A stretch of DNA of 64,000 nucleotides from Cannabis sativa (GCF_029168945.1 NC_083602.1:25593323-25657322), one strand, 5' to 3'; positions 1 through 13,829 are shown, numbered from the stretch's first letter. Numbers and translations are program-made. Notes: a model not told the origin generated them from the letters alone.

Positions 1-1499
1 TTAGATCAAAATTCGAAGGTTTGATATTTTTAAAATTAATATTTATAGTTAAATTTGTTTAGTAACCATTCATGGGTAATACCCATTAAGAAGTGTTCCA
101 TATATATATAAAGATAATAATATTTTACAAACAAATTAGTATTTTCGTGTCTTATTTTTTTTAATAACATGTTATAGTAATTTTTAAATATATATTTTTA
201 GGGGATTTTTTTATTTTTACATTTTAAAGTAGTTTTTTTTCACATTTTTATGGAAATCCATATAGCAACCTGCATATCAACTAATGGAGCAATCTAAATC
301 ACAACTTAAATTTAAATAACAACTACCGAAACAACTGAAATCATAAAAATAAAAACAAAAAGTTAAAAAAATATTATATGAGATGATTCCCTTCTTTTTA
401 TTAACAACAATGAAAAAAATAAACTAAAAGGTTTATTAGGAAAAAAAAAACTAAAAAGTTATTTTTGATTTTGAATATATGTTTTACACATTTTAAAATG
501 ATGACATTCAAAAATAATATTGTAGTTAGAAAAAATGATAAAAGTTAAAAATTAAAAAAGGAAAAAATAAATAATTTGTTGTTAAAAAAACAAAAAGGGA
601 AAAAAAAAGGTCAGCAAAAGTGACGCTGACAATGAATTAATAATGCAGTGCATTATTTCTTATTCGGTATTACTAACCTTATTTTTAATAATTAAAATTA
701 TTTTTGTTATTTTTATAAATAATTATCTAATCATGTATAAATATAAAAAATCCCCTTTAAAATATTAGGTGAGGTTAGCACGTGCATCGCTTTTTATTCC
801 ATTTTAATTTTGTCTGCTAAAATGTTATTTTATAAATAATTGTAACAAAAAATATAAAATCTAATTTTGACATCTAAATTGTTGTACAAATTATAAATTA
901 AAATACATATGTTAATATTATACAAGAGTAAGAATAAATTTTTAAATTGAGTATTTTAGTTAGATACAAGTATAATCATATATAAGATAATTATTATTTT
1001 GATATATTTTAAACATTATTTATATAATTTGTACATAATTTTTATATTGGCTTATAAAAAAAAAATCAAAAAAATCATAAAATTGTTATAAAAGTATTAG
1101 ATTTATTGATTTTATATAGTAAGCATTCTTATTAGAGAAAATAAGAAAGTTAAATTAATATAATTTTCAATTAATAGGGATTTAATTAAATTTATTAAGA
1201 TGAGTAGTAAAAATAAGAAAGTTATTTTTCTATTATAATTAAGTACTCTACAAGGTAAATAAGATATAGTAAAAGATAAAATATTAAATTTTGATTCTCT
1301 ATTATCATATTCATATTACCAATATGAATTATATATAATGTGAGGATATATTATATGAGATTTGATTATATATCACATTATTTTATACTTTACACTTTAT
1401 TAATATTAATATAATTATATATTTTTGTGAAGGGGGAAAGTGGTATGGTAATATCACACCATTACCACACTATGTAGCACATTAATTGAAGTAAAGGTG
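1..1499. other. AT-rich intergenic DNA, no gene seen
   Basis: Very AT-rich sequence with homopolymer runs and no convincing reading frame. Bases about 190-310 resemble, in inverted orientation, the stretch at about 60820-60980 (a pattern of short A/T runs around a 'gtaaaaatgcaaaa'-like core), so this may be a fragment of a dispersed repeat. Nothing else can be supported. Confidence 0.5.
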
Positions 1500-2868
1500 T
1501 AGGATGTCACTACACAAAAAATTATTTTAATATAATTATGTATTAATTTTTTAATTATGTTTAAGTCTATAGTTATTTCAATAATCGCGTATTTACACAT
1601 AGAAATTAGCAGTTTATTATTATTTTTTTATATGTGCATGAGTAGAAATTAAGCTTTATTGCTAGAAATAGGTATTAGAGATGTAATTTCTCAATTACGG
1701 AAATTTTATTGAATTTTATGTGTGTCATACATGTTAATTATGAGATTTAACTTTTTCATGTTTTATGTTCGGTAATAGTGTAATTCGACAGTTTGACCAT
1801 TAGTGTCACTTTGATATGGTTGAGTATCTTAGATTTAACGAGACAAGATTTATGGACAGTTAGAATATTGTAGTTATGCAGGGTAATTAGTTATGATAAT
1901 TTTACCCCTACTTGTGAAGGTTACTTAGTAGACAAGTAAGGGAAATTTTTGTCTTTTTTTCAGCTAAGCTTATTCTAGAATTAATATTTAGTGGATTTTG
2001 ATGAAAAGTAAACTGTTATATGCTGAAGTTACTAAATTATTCAAGAAGGAACTAGATAACTCCACCAAGAAAATCAAGTTACACTCTCTCTCTCTTCAAA
2101 CCATCTTTCTCTCACCCCTAACCTAAACTCAGAGAAAAACCAAGAACAATTCATCCATTTAGCAAGGTTTTTCAGCTTTAATTTTAAGAGGAATTGTAAA
2201 AATAGATCAAGGTAAATTTTAAGTTTATTTTTTTTCCTTTGAATTTTCAAGTTAAAGTTTGGTTTTATGCATGATTTTGTGAAAGTGGTTCTGTATGAGT
2301 TTGGGGAGGTTAGAAATTGTTTTAGGGATTGATTATGATTGTTTGTGGTTGTTTCAAGGGCTCGTAGCAACTGTGGTTTGAGTTGAGTGGGCTTGAGTTT
2401 TAGAACTCAAAGCTTGCTCAATAATGGTGGTTTTATTTCAGAGATTTGTTGGTGCCTTTATTTGCTGAATTATGTTTAGAGCATGTTTTTAAGGTGTTTT
2501 GGAAAGTTTGAGCAAGTTTGGGTTAGAATTGAGGAAGAAATGTTCGAGTTTTATAACTCTGCTCAGAAATAGTTCATGGTTTCTCTAGGCAGGTAAATGG
2601 TTACCCATTTGGGGATTCGATTACCCGTTTGGAATGATTTTTGGGTACCTCAATTTTCATATTTTCTCGATATTTAGAGTATTGCACGCTATTTATTGAT
2701 AGGGAAACTTCAAATTATGAGTTTAAGTCTCCAAAAGTATTTTAGCTAAACACTTACAAGTATTACATTAATGTGACTTAGGGCTTCCGATCATCGAGCA
2801 GTTTTTCCACTCAGGTTAACCGACACACCTGCTTACAGAATTGAGGTAAGATTAGTATAACATATGCA

Positions 2869-3500
2869 TGGGCATCCGATCCAATCCAACATTTTTTTCC
2901 TCATCAGATCCAATCCAATTAGTAATTGGATTTGAAAAATTATCATCTGATCCAATCTAATTAGATCTTAAAATCTAATCCAATTACTAATTAGATTGGA
3001 TCGATTTATTAATTGGATATCAAATTACACACCTAAATTTTAATATTAACTTAAAAATATGAAGAAAAATTAATACGTAAAAACTAAGTATCACCCTTTA
3101 TTTAAGTTTAATACTCCATAAATATACCATCGTTACAAGTGTAATGTAACTAAAAGTTTCAAATAATTAAAACAACAATATTGCTAAGTAATAAAATAAA
3201 ACAAAATATCATGAAAATAAATACACAAAACAACCAAATATTACAAATTCAACACAAAAAAATATAATAAAAAGATAATTAATATATATTATATTTTTCA
3301 ATATTTTTTATCATATAATAATTTTTTAACATATACAAATGTAATTGGATTGAATCGGTTTTTAATTAGATTTTGAGATTGACATCCAATAACCGATCAA
3401 ATCCAATCAGAATTCAACTTTTAGGATCCAATTGGGTTGGATTGGATTGGATTGGATCAGTTCAGTTCAATTGGATTGAATTGGATGTTGCCCACCCCTA
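2869..3500. mobile_element. hAT-like MITE with imperfect terminal inverted repeats
   Basis: The left end reads 'gggcatccgatccaatccaa' and the right end, on the other strand, reads 'taggggtgggcaacatcc'. Both continue into many copies of the motif GGATTGGATT and its complement. The TAGGGGTGGGCA-type terminus and TTGGATTGGAT subterminal repeats are typical of plant hAT-type MITEs. 'Catatgca' occurs at both flanks and may be a disturbed 8-bp target duplication. There is no transposase. Confidence 0.55.
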
Positions 3501-3541
3501 GATGCACATATGCACATGTCTAGTATGCATGTTTCAGTTGC

Positions 3542-3875
3542 CATCAGATTAACATATCGGGGTATTAGTATGGTGTACACAGAGTTGCACCGTGATACCA
3601 ACAAATATATATTAGGAAAAACAGAAAGCCATCATATTAACATATCAAGGTATCGGTATGGTGTACACGAAGTTGTACCGAAATACCAACAAATATATGT
3701 TAGGCTTTACAGAAAGTATGGACTAATTCTACCAACACTAGTACGCCTAGAGTACTGAGTGCATGTGGTATTATGGTTAGTTGTACTTATAGTATGGATT
3801 GATATTACCAACACTAGTACGCCTAGAGTACTGAGTGCATATGGTATTATGGTCAATCGTACTATAGTCAAGAAC
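3542..3875. repeat. two adjacent short tandem duplications
   Basis: An 88-bp unit beginning 'catcagattaacatatc' occurs at 3542 and again at 3630. It is followed by a 76-bp unit containing 'accaacactagtacgcc' at 3721 and again at 3797. Copies differ at a handful of positions. The open frames here are chance products of the repeats. Confidence 0.8.
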
Positions 3876-4118
3876 GTTCGAGACTCAGTCATACGCGTTG
3901 CACGCAGGTTTTAGACTGCATGGTAATTAAGTGTATGGACGCTAATTACAAGTCAAATAAATATTTATATTTTATATTTTTCTTATTGAGTCTATAAACT
4001 CACAATTATGTTTTCATGTGTGGTAAAGGCAAGGCCAAGGTTGAACAGTAGTGAGTTTGGAGCTAAGTGAAGATTGTACATATCTAGATGGTTAGACTTG
4101 GATTTTCCAAATCTTTGG

Positions 4119-4500
4119 TGTAACGTCCCCGCTTCAAGCCTCCATTGGGTCTTTACACCCACGGAATGATGGCTCTTATACACGAGTACGCCACTCTAGC
4201 TGCTTCATGGACTGATGACTGGCCCTACAGACCAACATGAGTGTTTCCAGCATGCTTTGTCCTCAATCGCATGCTTCTTGGGAAAACTTCCTAAGAGGTC
4301 ACCCATCCTAAAATTGCTCTAGGACAAGCACGCTTAATTGTAGAGTTCTTTCATATGAGCTACCGAAAAACAAGATGCACCTTGTTGATATAGGTAGTAC
4401 CAATCAATCCATTTAAGCCCTCTTCAATTATGTAGTCACATACCTACACAATCTCAGAATCATCCCGCTTGACCTTCCCCAGGCGATGTGGGATTGCACA
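4119..4500 (-). mobile_element. Cassandra TRIM solo LTR carrying a 5S rRNA-like region
   Basis: Read on the minus strand, the segment begins TGTGCAATCCCACATCG and ends GGGGACGTTACA, so it has TG...CA termini. Its centre contains a degenerate 5S rRNA with the internal control region (AAGCGTGCTTG, then GGATGGGTGACCTC). This combination defines Cassandra, a short non-autonomous plant LTR element that carries a Pol III-type 5S region. Only one LTR is present and no target duplication is visible, so it is best read as a solo LTR or fragment. It sits about 0.5 kb from the first U1 gene. Confidence 0.88.
4262..4400 (-). other. 5S rRNA-like domain inside the Cassandra LTR
   Basis: The complement strand carries the 5S hallmark blocks in order: AGCTC...GAACTCTAC, AAGCGTGCTTG (box A region), an altered intermediate element, and AGGATGGGTGACC (box C region), followed by CCCAAGAAGCATG in place of the usual CCTGGGAAGTCC. 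It is too diverged, and in the wrong context, to be a functional 5S rRNA gene. It is the conserved Cassandra domain. Confidence 0.85.
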
Positions 4501-5018
4501 GCTTAAATACCGAGTAAGTTGTGCACTCCTGGCAATTTCTCTTATGAATTAAGATAATTTGTTAAACATTGATGTGACATAATATTAAATCAATCTAAGT
4601 GTGTCAACTCAACTAACTATTTTTGTAGATTCCATTAATTATGTAGATACTTTTTTCTTTTCTTAAAATACTTAAATTAATTGATGTGTCACAATTAGAT
4701 TAGTTTATTGCATTATGAGACACCATAGATCTTAATTCTTCTCTTATCTACATTGATTATATTAATATAATATATATGATAACTTAAATTTTAGTGTTTT
4801 TTTTCGGAGAGGGCTTAATTTTAGTGTTGAATTATACATTTTCACTTTTGTGCAAACATGTACTTTCTTTCAAGATACATAATCTAATTACCACAATTGA
4901 AAAAATATATATAAAATATAATAAACAGTAGAAAAATGGGGTACTTTCAATATACATAATAAGCAAATTGCCACAATAGAAAACACATAAATGTAGAAAA
5001 ATTGGAAATTAATTTAGA

Positions 5019-5177
5019 GAGGGGCCGCGCGTACACAGCCCCCACTACCACAAATTACGACGTACAATCTCCTCGAATGGGAGATGTTAGGCAAGTGCAC
5101 CTCCAAAGTGCAATGGAAGCCACCTACCTAGGCCATGGGCCTTCTTGATCACCCATAGACCCCGTCCAGGTATGTAA
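5019..5177 (-). ncRNA. U1 snRNA gene 1 (variant 5' end)
   Basis: On the minus strand the RNA has the U1 features in order. They are CCUGGACGGGGUC just after the 5' end, the stem-loop I loop GAUCAAGAAGG that binds U1-70K, the stem-loop II motif AUUGCACUUU that binds U1A, the Sm site AAUUUGUGG (near 5053-5061), and a final stem ending CGCGCGGCCCC. Length is about 159 nt, normal for plant U1. The 5' end is UUACAUACCUGG instead of AUACUUACCUGG, so position 5 (pairing to intron +4) is A, not U. The terminal stem is also weaker than in the other three copies because the AACGCAGGC block (plus strand) has become TACACAGC. It may be a divergent functional variant or a pseudogene. Confidence 0.9.
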
Positions 5178-5198
5178 GTTTTTTCACTTCTACTTATT

Positions 5199-5252
5199 CT
5201 TGTTTTATTAGTCACTCCTGACCCCTTCTTTTGTTCTTTCCTGATGTGGGAC
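5199..5252 (-). promoter_or_regulatory. U1-1 promoter: USE and weak TATA
   Basis: The plant snRNA upstream sequence element appears as GTCCCACATCA (consensus RTCCCACATCG) at 5242-5252, about 66-75 bases upstream of the RNA start. The TATA position holds only TAATAAAAC near 5200-5212. The USE-to-TATA gap of roughly three helical turns fits the Pol II class. Confidence 0.75.
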
Positions 5253-5523
5253 TTTATAGTACATGTTATCCAAATTGTTCAAATTACTATATATATATAT
5301 AAATATATTTTGGAATTTGGGTGTTAATAAAGATTTCATGAATGAGATAAAATGGGTAAGAATAGAAAACAAACTTAACATACGTTTATTATACAGATAG
5401 GAATAAGCTTTAAAAATTCATCAATATCTTACCAAAAAAATCATAAATAGCTCCCAAAAATATAACATTAAGAACTAAAAAACATTGAAAAAAGTAGAAG
5501 AGAAAAATTGAGATACATTTAGA

Positions 5524-5683
5524 GAGGGGCCGCGCGAACGCAGGCCCCCGCTGCCACAAATTATGACGTTAGTTCTCCTACTTGAGGAGACCATGGACAA
5601 GCACCCTTCCTAAGTGCAATGGAAGTCACAAGCCCAGGCCATGGTCCTTCTTGATCGACCATTGACCCCGTCCAGGTAAGTAA
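5524..5683 (-). ncRNA. U1 snRNA gene 2
   Basis: The minus-strand RNA starts UUACUUACCUGGACGGGG, so the 5' splice-site recognition bases ACUUACCUG are intact. It contains GAUCAAGAAGG (stem-loop I), AUUGCACUUAGG (stem-loop II), AAUUUGUGG (Sm site) and the terminal stem with CGUUCGCGCGGCCCC. Length is about 160 nt. It lies about 350 bp from U1-1 in the same orientation and diverges from OASTL-1. Confidence 0.95.
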
Positions 5684-5703
5684 TTAATCCAGAGCTACTT
5701 ATG

Positions 5704-5759
5704 TTTAATTTATACATCTACTAACCTCCACCTTCACTTATGCGTGTTCCATGTGGGAC
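5704..5759 (-). promoter_or_regulatory. U1-2 promoter: USE and TATA
   Basis: TATAAATTAAA lies at 5704-5714 and GTCCCACATGG at 5749-5759. They are about -21/-31 and -66/-76 relative to the RNA start, with about 34 bp between them, which is the Pol II-type plant snRNA spacing. Confidence 0.85.
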
Positions 5760-7032
5760 TCTTCCATTTAATGATACAAATATAATCGATAGGGATTTAG
5801 AGATTACAGACTTTCCTTTTCATAGAAATGTGAAATTAACTTTTCTTTATATAAGGGGTTCATGGAACTTATTCTTTGTCATCTCCATGTGAAAAAGAAA
5901 ACTGCTAAGATTTCCTTCTTAAAATAATTTCAGTAGCAAAGTGAAAAATGGTCTTTGAGGAGTAAAATTTAAGCATATGATACCTCAAATTTACAACCGC
6001 CTGCTGCAATTAGAGATAGGTTCCAATTCATTAAATTAAAAGAGACCATAATAACGTTATATGGAGAAGACGAAGAGCAAAAGACCATTTAGTAACGAAA
6101 TTTTATTTTATGCAACAAATAATAGTTGCTGTACTGCTAGCAAGGTAACCCAACTAAAATTTGTTTTTGGAAACACTTTTGCAAAACAAAGTGTTTTACA
6201 TCTGGGGATGGATGAGCCGTAACAAGTAATTAAGGACAAGCAAAGCAAATATCTTCAAGATTTATAATTGAAAAAGAGCATTATTTAAATCAAGGACTAG
6301 AGTTATCCATGGAGTTGTAGATAATTTAAATTAATTGGTTAGTTTTTTACTTGTTTATGTTGATTGGATTAAGAAAAGAATTGTCCCAATGCTACAACAA
6401 CGCATAGATTCCTGTATACTGTAGAACAAGACAAACACATAAAACACGACCATCGATTGTGATAAAAAAATAGACCCAAATATATGTGGGACCAAGCATA
6501 GATAAAAAAAAAAAAAAACAAAAAACAAAAAAAACTTCCAATCAAAGTGAAAAAAGTATCATTTATCACAAAACACTAAAAAGGAATTACTACAAGAACA
6601 TAGACTTGGGACTGTGAGCGAAATAATGAGTATCACACAACACAACAATACCCGCAGACTGCAGTGACCGGTGTTCAGCCTTAAAACAGGTTAAAGGAAG
6701 ATGTAGTACTTAGATTGCTTGTGCCTTGTTGGTTTGAGGCACTCTGCAAACACTAATGTTTGAGTTAGTTGGTTTTGACCAAATTGTTATTTCAGTTTCT
6801 GGTACTGATTATTGAATATATTTCATGGTCTGTTTCACATATTGGGTGATTTTGTCATTCTACCTTATACAGAATATGTGGTTTTTGTTTTTTCCTGTAA
6901 TTTTACAGGTATTGAGCCTTTGAATTTTTTCTACTCGTCCCTTTTAACTAATTATACCTTTGTTTTCAAAATGGTCCTCGGCAACTTTGGCCTTTGAAGA
7001 AAACAATTTGTGGTTGTTTGAAATAAAATAAC
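5760..7032. other. intergenic and 5' region of OASTL-1
   Basis: No coding region is supported. The segment from about 6350 (around 'tgttgattggattaag') resembles about 10030-10300 upstream of OASTL-2, showing that upstream DNA was duplicated together with the gene. It probably holds the promoter, the 5' UTR and a 5'-UTR intron, but I cannot place the transcription start. Confidence 0.5.
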
Positions 7033-9168
<2,136 letters not shown>

Positions 9169-9395
9169 AGTTTATTTTTTTTTTTCGTTAGGACTTTGAC
9201 TGAAGATTTTAAATACAGTTGTTTGAAGATAGTTATTTTGTAAGATTTAATGGTTAAATTCATAATAGCAATCCCATCAAGTTGACTATTTTGTACGAAA
9301 GAAACAGTTCGCACAACTATATCATTTTGCTTTCACAGTTAAAATTCAATAACTAAAATTGCAAATTAAAAACTAAAATATGGAACTTAATTGGA

Positions 9396-9555
9396 GAGGG
9401 GCCGCGCGAACGCAGGCCCCCGCTGACACAAATTATGACGTTGGCTCTCCCACTTGGGGAGACCATAAGCAGGCACCCCTCCTAAGTGCAATGGAGGTCA
9501 CCAGCTCAGGCTATGGGCCTTCTTGATCACCCATTAACCCCGTCCAGGTAAGTAT
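9396..9555 (-). ncRNA. U1 snRNA gene 3
   Basis: The minus-strand RNA begins with the canonical AUACUUACCUGGACGGGG. Stem-loop I (GAUCAAGAAGG), the stem-loop II U1A site (AUUGCACUUAGG), the Sm site AAUUUGUG and the terminal CGUUCGCGCGGCCCC stem are all present. One difference is GGGGUUAAUGGG in place of GGGGUCAAUGGG after the 5' end. Downstream of the 3' end, CA-N4-AGTTCCA resembles the plant snRNA 3'-end box. It lies 228 bp beyond the OASTL-1 stop codon, tail to tail. Confidence 0.95.
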
Positions 9556-9578
9556 GTTATGCAGTTTCCTATCTTTCC

Positions 9579-9630
9579 TATCTATACATCCAATTCTTCA
9601 ACCAATTTCTATACTTTTCCAATGTGGGAC
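9579..9630 (-). promoter_or_regulatory. U1-3 promoter: USE and TATA
   Basis: GTATAGATAG at 9579-9588 is the TATA element and GTCCCACATTG at 9620-9630 is the USE. Spacing to the start (about -24 and -66) matches Pol II-type plant snRNA genes. Confidence 0.85.
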
Positions 9631-10867
9631 TCTTATATTGCATCCTACACAACACGTGAAAACAAATTACCAATATCAAGTTAGGCTCTTGAGAAGCGAC
9701 ATTCTGATTTGGAGGATTAAGGACATGAAAATACTAATGAGTAACCAGTCTTAAAAATTTTATAGACTTTTCCCTTTATAGATTTTTATCTCACTAAAAG
9801 TATGAATGCAAGTACAGAATAACACTTTCAAAATCCATTGCATAAAACCATAAAACAGCTTGAAAATTTGGCTGAGATCAAAGCAAACTATAAAACAAAG
9901 AAATCAATAAGCATTACATAAGAAAGAAAGAAATTGCATTTAAGGTGAGGTCTACTTCATATAAATATATATATATATTGCTGTTGTTATGTATTGAATT
10001 GGTCTCTGCTCTTTTTGTTTTGTACTTGTTTATTATGTTGATTGGATTAAAAAAGATTATCCCAAAGATTTGATTATCTATAGATTCATGTACCAAATAC
10101 CAACCACAATGCAGAAGATGACCATAAGATTTAACAAAGAAAATATTGGATCCAAATGTGGACCCCAAGCATGGAGAAAAGTACAATCTTGCTTTCCAAG
10201 TAATGCCACTTACCTAAAATCATTAAGATAAAGAACTACCGTTAAAACTTAAAGCATAGACTCACTCAACTCTGAGTATATCAAAGGAGCCTGAGTCAAC
10301 ACTCAAACATAAAGTACAATTAAGCTGCAACTTTAGTCACAAACAAAATAAAATATGTATATAGTAGAGAAAAACTATGAAACCAACAATTAGGTGTTAT
10401 TTATATCATGATGAACTTTGTATATAAAGAGATATTCATGATGAACTTAGTCTCATAATCTTTTTTCTTTGTTGTTGGTTCTGAGTTACTTTACTTCAGA
10501 TCAGATTTGCAAGGATTTGGAAGTTCCACAACTGAGTATGACTTTTTATTGTTTCCATAAATTGATTGTTCATGTACTTTTAAGTTGAAGCATGTTCGAT
10601 CTAAATCATTAGATTGTCTCTTATGTTTTAGTTTTCAAATCCTCCTAAATTTCTTTTTGAGCTTTATTGATTTTGACAAGTTTATTATATCAAGTAGTTC
10701 CTTTTATCAGATACTGGATACTGAGCCTTTGACTTTGACTTTTATACCATACCTTGCACTATTTGTGCTTTTCTTCGTTTTTTCTAACAAAATGGTATGC
10801 TGCTGTTTTAGCCTTTGGAGCTTAGAGAGGGAGAAAATAGCTCTGTAGTTCTTTGAAATAGAATAAG
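9631..10867. other. intergenic and 5' region of OASTL-2
   Basis: No coding region seen. About 10020-10300 is a diverged duplicate of the DNA upstream of OASTL-1. The short open frames are AT-rich chance frames. The part just before the ATG ('tagcctttggagcttagag') matches the equivalent 5' UTR of OASTL-3. Confidence 0.5.
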
Positions 10868-13580
10868 ATGGAGGGCAAGTTCGCAATCAAGAAAGACGCT
10901 ACTGAAGTAATTTATCTTTGTCATAACTTAATCTTATGATGCTTCTTTTGCTTGCTATATATAGTTATATACTACTTTACTAATGGCTTTCTTTTTTTAA
11001 TTTTGGTTCATGTAGTTGATTGGCAATACGCCAATGGTTTATCTCAACAACGTCGTTGATGGCTGTGTAGCCCGCATTGCTGCCAAGCTAGAAATGATGG
11101 AACCTTGCTCTAGTGTCAAAGACAGGCAGGCACAAATATATAAATTTTAGGGTAAATAGCGGCATAAGTATCCAAAGTTTTATGTTTGTAAGCGGCATAA
11201 ACCCAATGTTTATTTTTAGTGGCATAAGTACCCAATGTTTGTGAAACTGTAATTTTTTTTCAGTTTTGTCAATACAGACTCTATTTTGAATTTATTTAAA
11301 GAACATTTGGAAGTAACTGATCCTATATATTTCTATTTAGACCCAATGATAAAAAATTTAGGCCTTATATGTACCCTGTTTAAGACAATATCAGAGTCTA
11401 TACTGACAAAATTAGAGAAAAATTACAATTTTACAAACATTGGGTACTTATGCCGCTAAAAATAAACATTGGGTTTATGCCGCCTACTAACATAAAACTT
11501 TGGGTACTTATGCCACTATTTACCCTAAATTTTATTTCAATAGTTCTTTGGAATCTACATTAATTTTAATCGATGTTATGAGAATTCTAACCTTTTGTGT
11601 TTGTGTTAGAACTTTTGATTGATAAAAAAACTATGCAATTGGTCTCACTGTTCTGGTATGCAGGATCGCATACAGTATGATTCAAGATGCAGAGGAAAAG
11701 GGCCTAATTACACCAGGAAAGGTTAGTCATGAAGATTTCCTATATTTAATATATGGTTATATAATTGGCCATACATATTCTATAGCATGGTATTACTATA
11801 TATCGAGCCATTGCCATAGTACATATACAGTTTTTATGCAATCCAAATCTAGTAAATGTTTTATATATATATGCTAATAATTTTCCCGCTACAAGTTCAA
11901 ACTAAGTTCAGTTTAGTTCTTTTCTTCTCTTTATTTCAAATTTTGTTAAGCCTCAAAAGCAAGTATGTTCAGTCAGTCATACAAGGGAGGCTACCACACA
12001 TGTAATTGATTTGTTGAATTTCTGAACTCTGAACTAACATCTTTTTCTGACCGGCTATGCTTGAATAATGTGCGTGTGGTGGGGTGAAAGACTGTCCTAG
12101 TGGAGCCTACTAGTGGCAACACCGGCATTGGATTGGCATTTGTTGCAGCAGTCAAAGGTTATAAAGTAAAATTAGTTATGCCAATTATAAGCAGTCTCGA
12201 AAGAAGAATGGTGAACCGAGCTTTTGGAGCTGAGGTGTACATCGGAAACCCTGAAAAAGGGATTCAAGGGGTTTTTGATAAGGCCTTTGAGCTAGTAAAT
12301 GAGACCCCTAACAGCTACATGCTTAATCAATTTGAAAATCCAGCCAATCCAAAGGTATTATGCAGAAACAATGGGGTCTGTGATGTTGCCATCATGATCA
12401 GATTATTTAATTAAGCTGTCTTTGTTCTTGCAGATACATTATGAGACCACTGGCCCTGAAATATGGAGAGATTCTGAAGGGAAAATTGATGTCTTGGTTG
12501 CAGGGATAGGAACTGGGGGTACAGTAGCAGGTGCAGGGCAGTTTCTGAAGGAACAGAACCCAAATATCAAGGTTCATACTTTATATACAACATGTGTCTA
12601 GTTTCGATCATTTTTTGTTGTTTGAAAAGGGAGATGGAAACTATTTTTAATTATGTTAATTGGGCTTCTCTTTAATTATGTATAGGTTTATGGGGTAGAA
12701 CCAGCAGAAAGTGCAATCTTTAATGGTGGAGCACCAGGTGAGCAATTATTCTTAAATCACTTGGTATCCATATTCATCGTTGTGCTTTGCTCTCTCTTAT
12801 ATTTTTGGATATTTAGTTCTTGTAAAAAACAAAATCTTCAGCTTGTCATTTTTGTTGCATTTATGATTAAATTATTGAATTTTCTAACTAGACACGCATG
12901 GTTTGGACATGTCTTAGGGAAACATGCTATCCAAGGACTTGGAGTTGGTTTTGTCCCAGAAGTTCTTGATGTTAAGCTACTTGATGAAGTTATTCCAGTA
13001 AGTTTAAAACCATTTTGCATATTTCTCAATTCTCAATAGTAGTTGTTAAATGTTAGACCAAATAAATTCTCCTGGTCAACAAGTTCAATGGAAACTTCCA
13101 TGATTTAATTATACAAAGCTGCTAATGAAGTCATGCCATATTCCTTTCAATAACCAGGTATCAGGCCAGGAAGCCATTGATATGGCCAAACTTCTAGCCT
13201 TGAAAGAAGGTCTGCTGGTATGTCATCTAATTTACCTTTTTATCATTTGACTTAATTGAGTTAATGACTTACCTTACTTATTTTAAGAACATATATTTTG
13301 CAGGTAGGAATTTCATCTGGTGCTGCAGCTGTTGCGGCCATTAAGATTGCAAAGAGGCCTGAAAATGCTGGAAAACTTATTGCTGTAAGTCTTGATGTGT
13401 TCTTTTAAAGATTATTATCTTTGTGGTGGTGGACAATACTCTAATATAATGGACTAATATATTTAGTTGATTCTGTTTAAAAAAATTCAGGTTATATTCC
13501 CCAGCTTCGGAGAACGTTACCTTTCTACTGAACTATTTGACTCCATCAGGCAAGAGGCAGAGAACATGACTTTTGACTAA
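10868..13580 (+). CDS. cysteine synthase / O-acetylserine(thiol)lyase, copy 2 (OASTL-2)
   Basis: Ten coding exons of the same lengths as copy 1: 10868-10906, 11016-11125, 11664-11721, 12091-12354, 12434-12571, 12686-12737, 12918-12997, 13158-13217, 13304-13384 and 13491-13580; 323 residues and no interruption. PLP lysine (SSVKDR), [15 protein letters not shown] and GISSGAA are intact. It differs from copy 1 near the active site: residue 180 before GIGTGGT is Ala instead of Ser, and the loop PASMSLER reads PIISSLER. Intron 2 starts GC, and the donor region GACAGGCAGGCAC offers two GC donors four bases apart. A MITE sits 24 bp after that donor. Predicted role as for copy 1, possibly with altered kinetics (inference). 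Confidence 0.94.
11150..11525. mobile_element. Mutator-like MITE inside intron 2 of OASTL-2
   Basis: Terminal inverted repeats of more than 30 bp start GGGTAAATAGCGGCATAAGT on the left and GGGTAAATAGTGGCATAAGT on the opposite strand at the right. The element is flanked by a perfect 9-bp target duplication, taaatttta (11141-11149 and 11526-11534). At 376 bp with no coding capacity and a 9-bp duplication, it fits a MULE-derived MITE. OASTL-1 and OASTL-3 lack it, so it arrived after the gene duplication. Confidence 0.92.
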
Positions 13581-13829
13581 ACATTATTCAGAGTTTGCTT
13601 CATCGTAATTGTTATGTATTGGATTTAGTCATCCAAATATCAGATCTTTCTTGTCACTTACTCAGCAACCAGATTTTTACAAAATAAATTTCTCATCTTC
13701 ACTTGTGTTCTAATGTATTGAATTCAGCCATAATTTAATCAGATCTTGATAGCTGTTTAGTTAGTTTCAACTGCATAGAGAAGAATATGAGTATGATGAG
13801 ACTAGAGCAATATTGAAAGACTAAATTGA

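Larger units (their letters stand above)
1500..4118 (+). mobile_element. possible chromovirus (Tekay/Del-like) LTR remnant
   Basis: There is no coding capacity. The right part (about 3990-4110) has a stop-rich stretch with 'aactcacaattatg' followed by a 'ggtaaaggcaaggcc' box, which I associate with the 3' half of Tekay/Del-type Gypsy LTRs. The body is interrupted by a MITE (2869-3500), contains short tandem duplications (3542-3875), and ends exactly where a Cassandra LTR begins. No partner LTR or target duplication was found, so the assignment is tentative. Confidence 0.3.

Noticed and set aside
2074..2370. A 98-codon minus-strand gene
   Set aside because: Low-complexity frame with no recognisable domain, within a probable LTR remnant.
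4262..4400. A genuine 5S rRNA gene
   Set aside because: It is diverged, has no T-run terminator in place, and lies within TG...CA LTR borders; it is the Cassandra domain.
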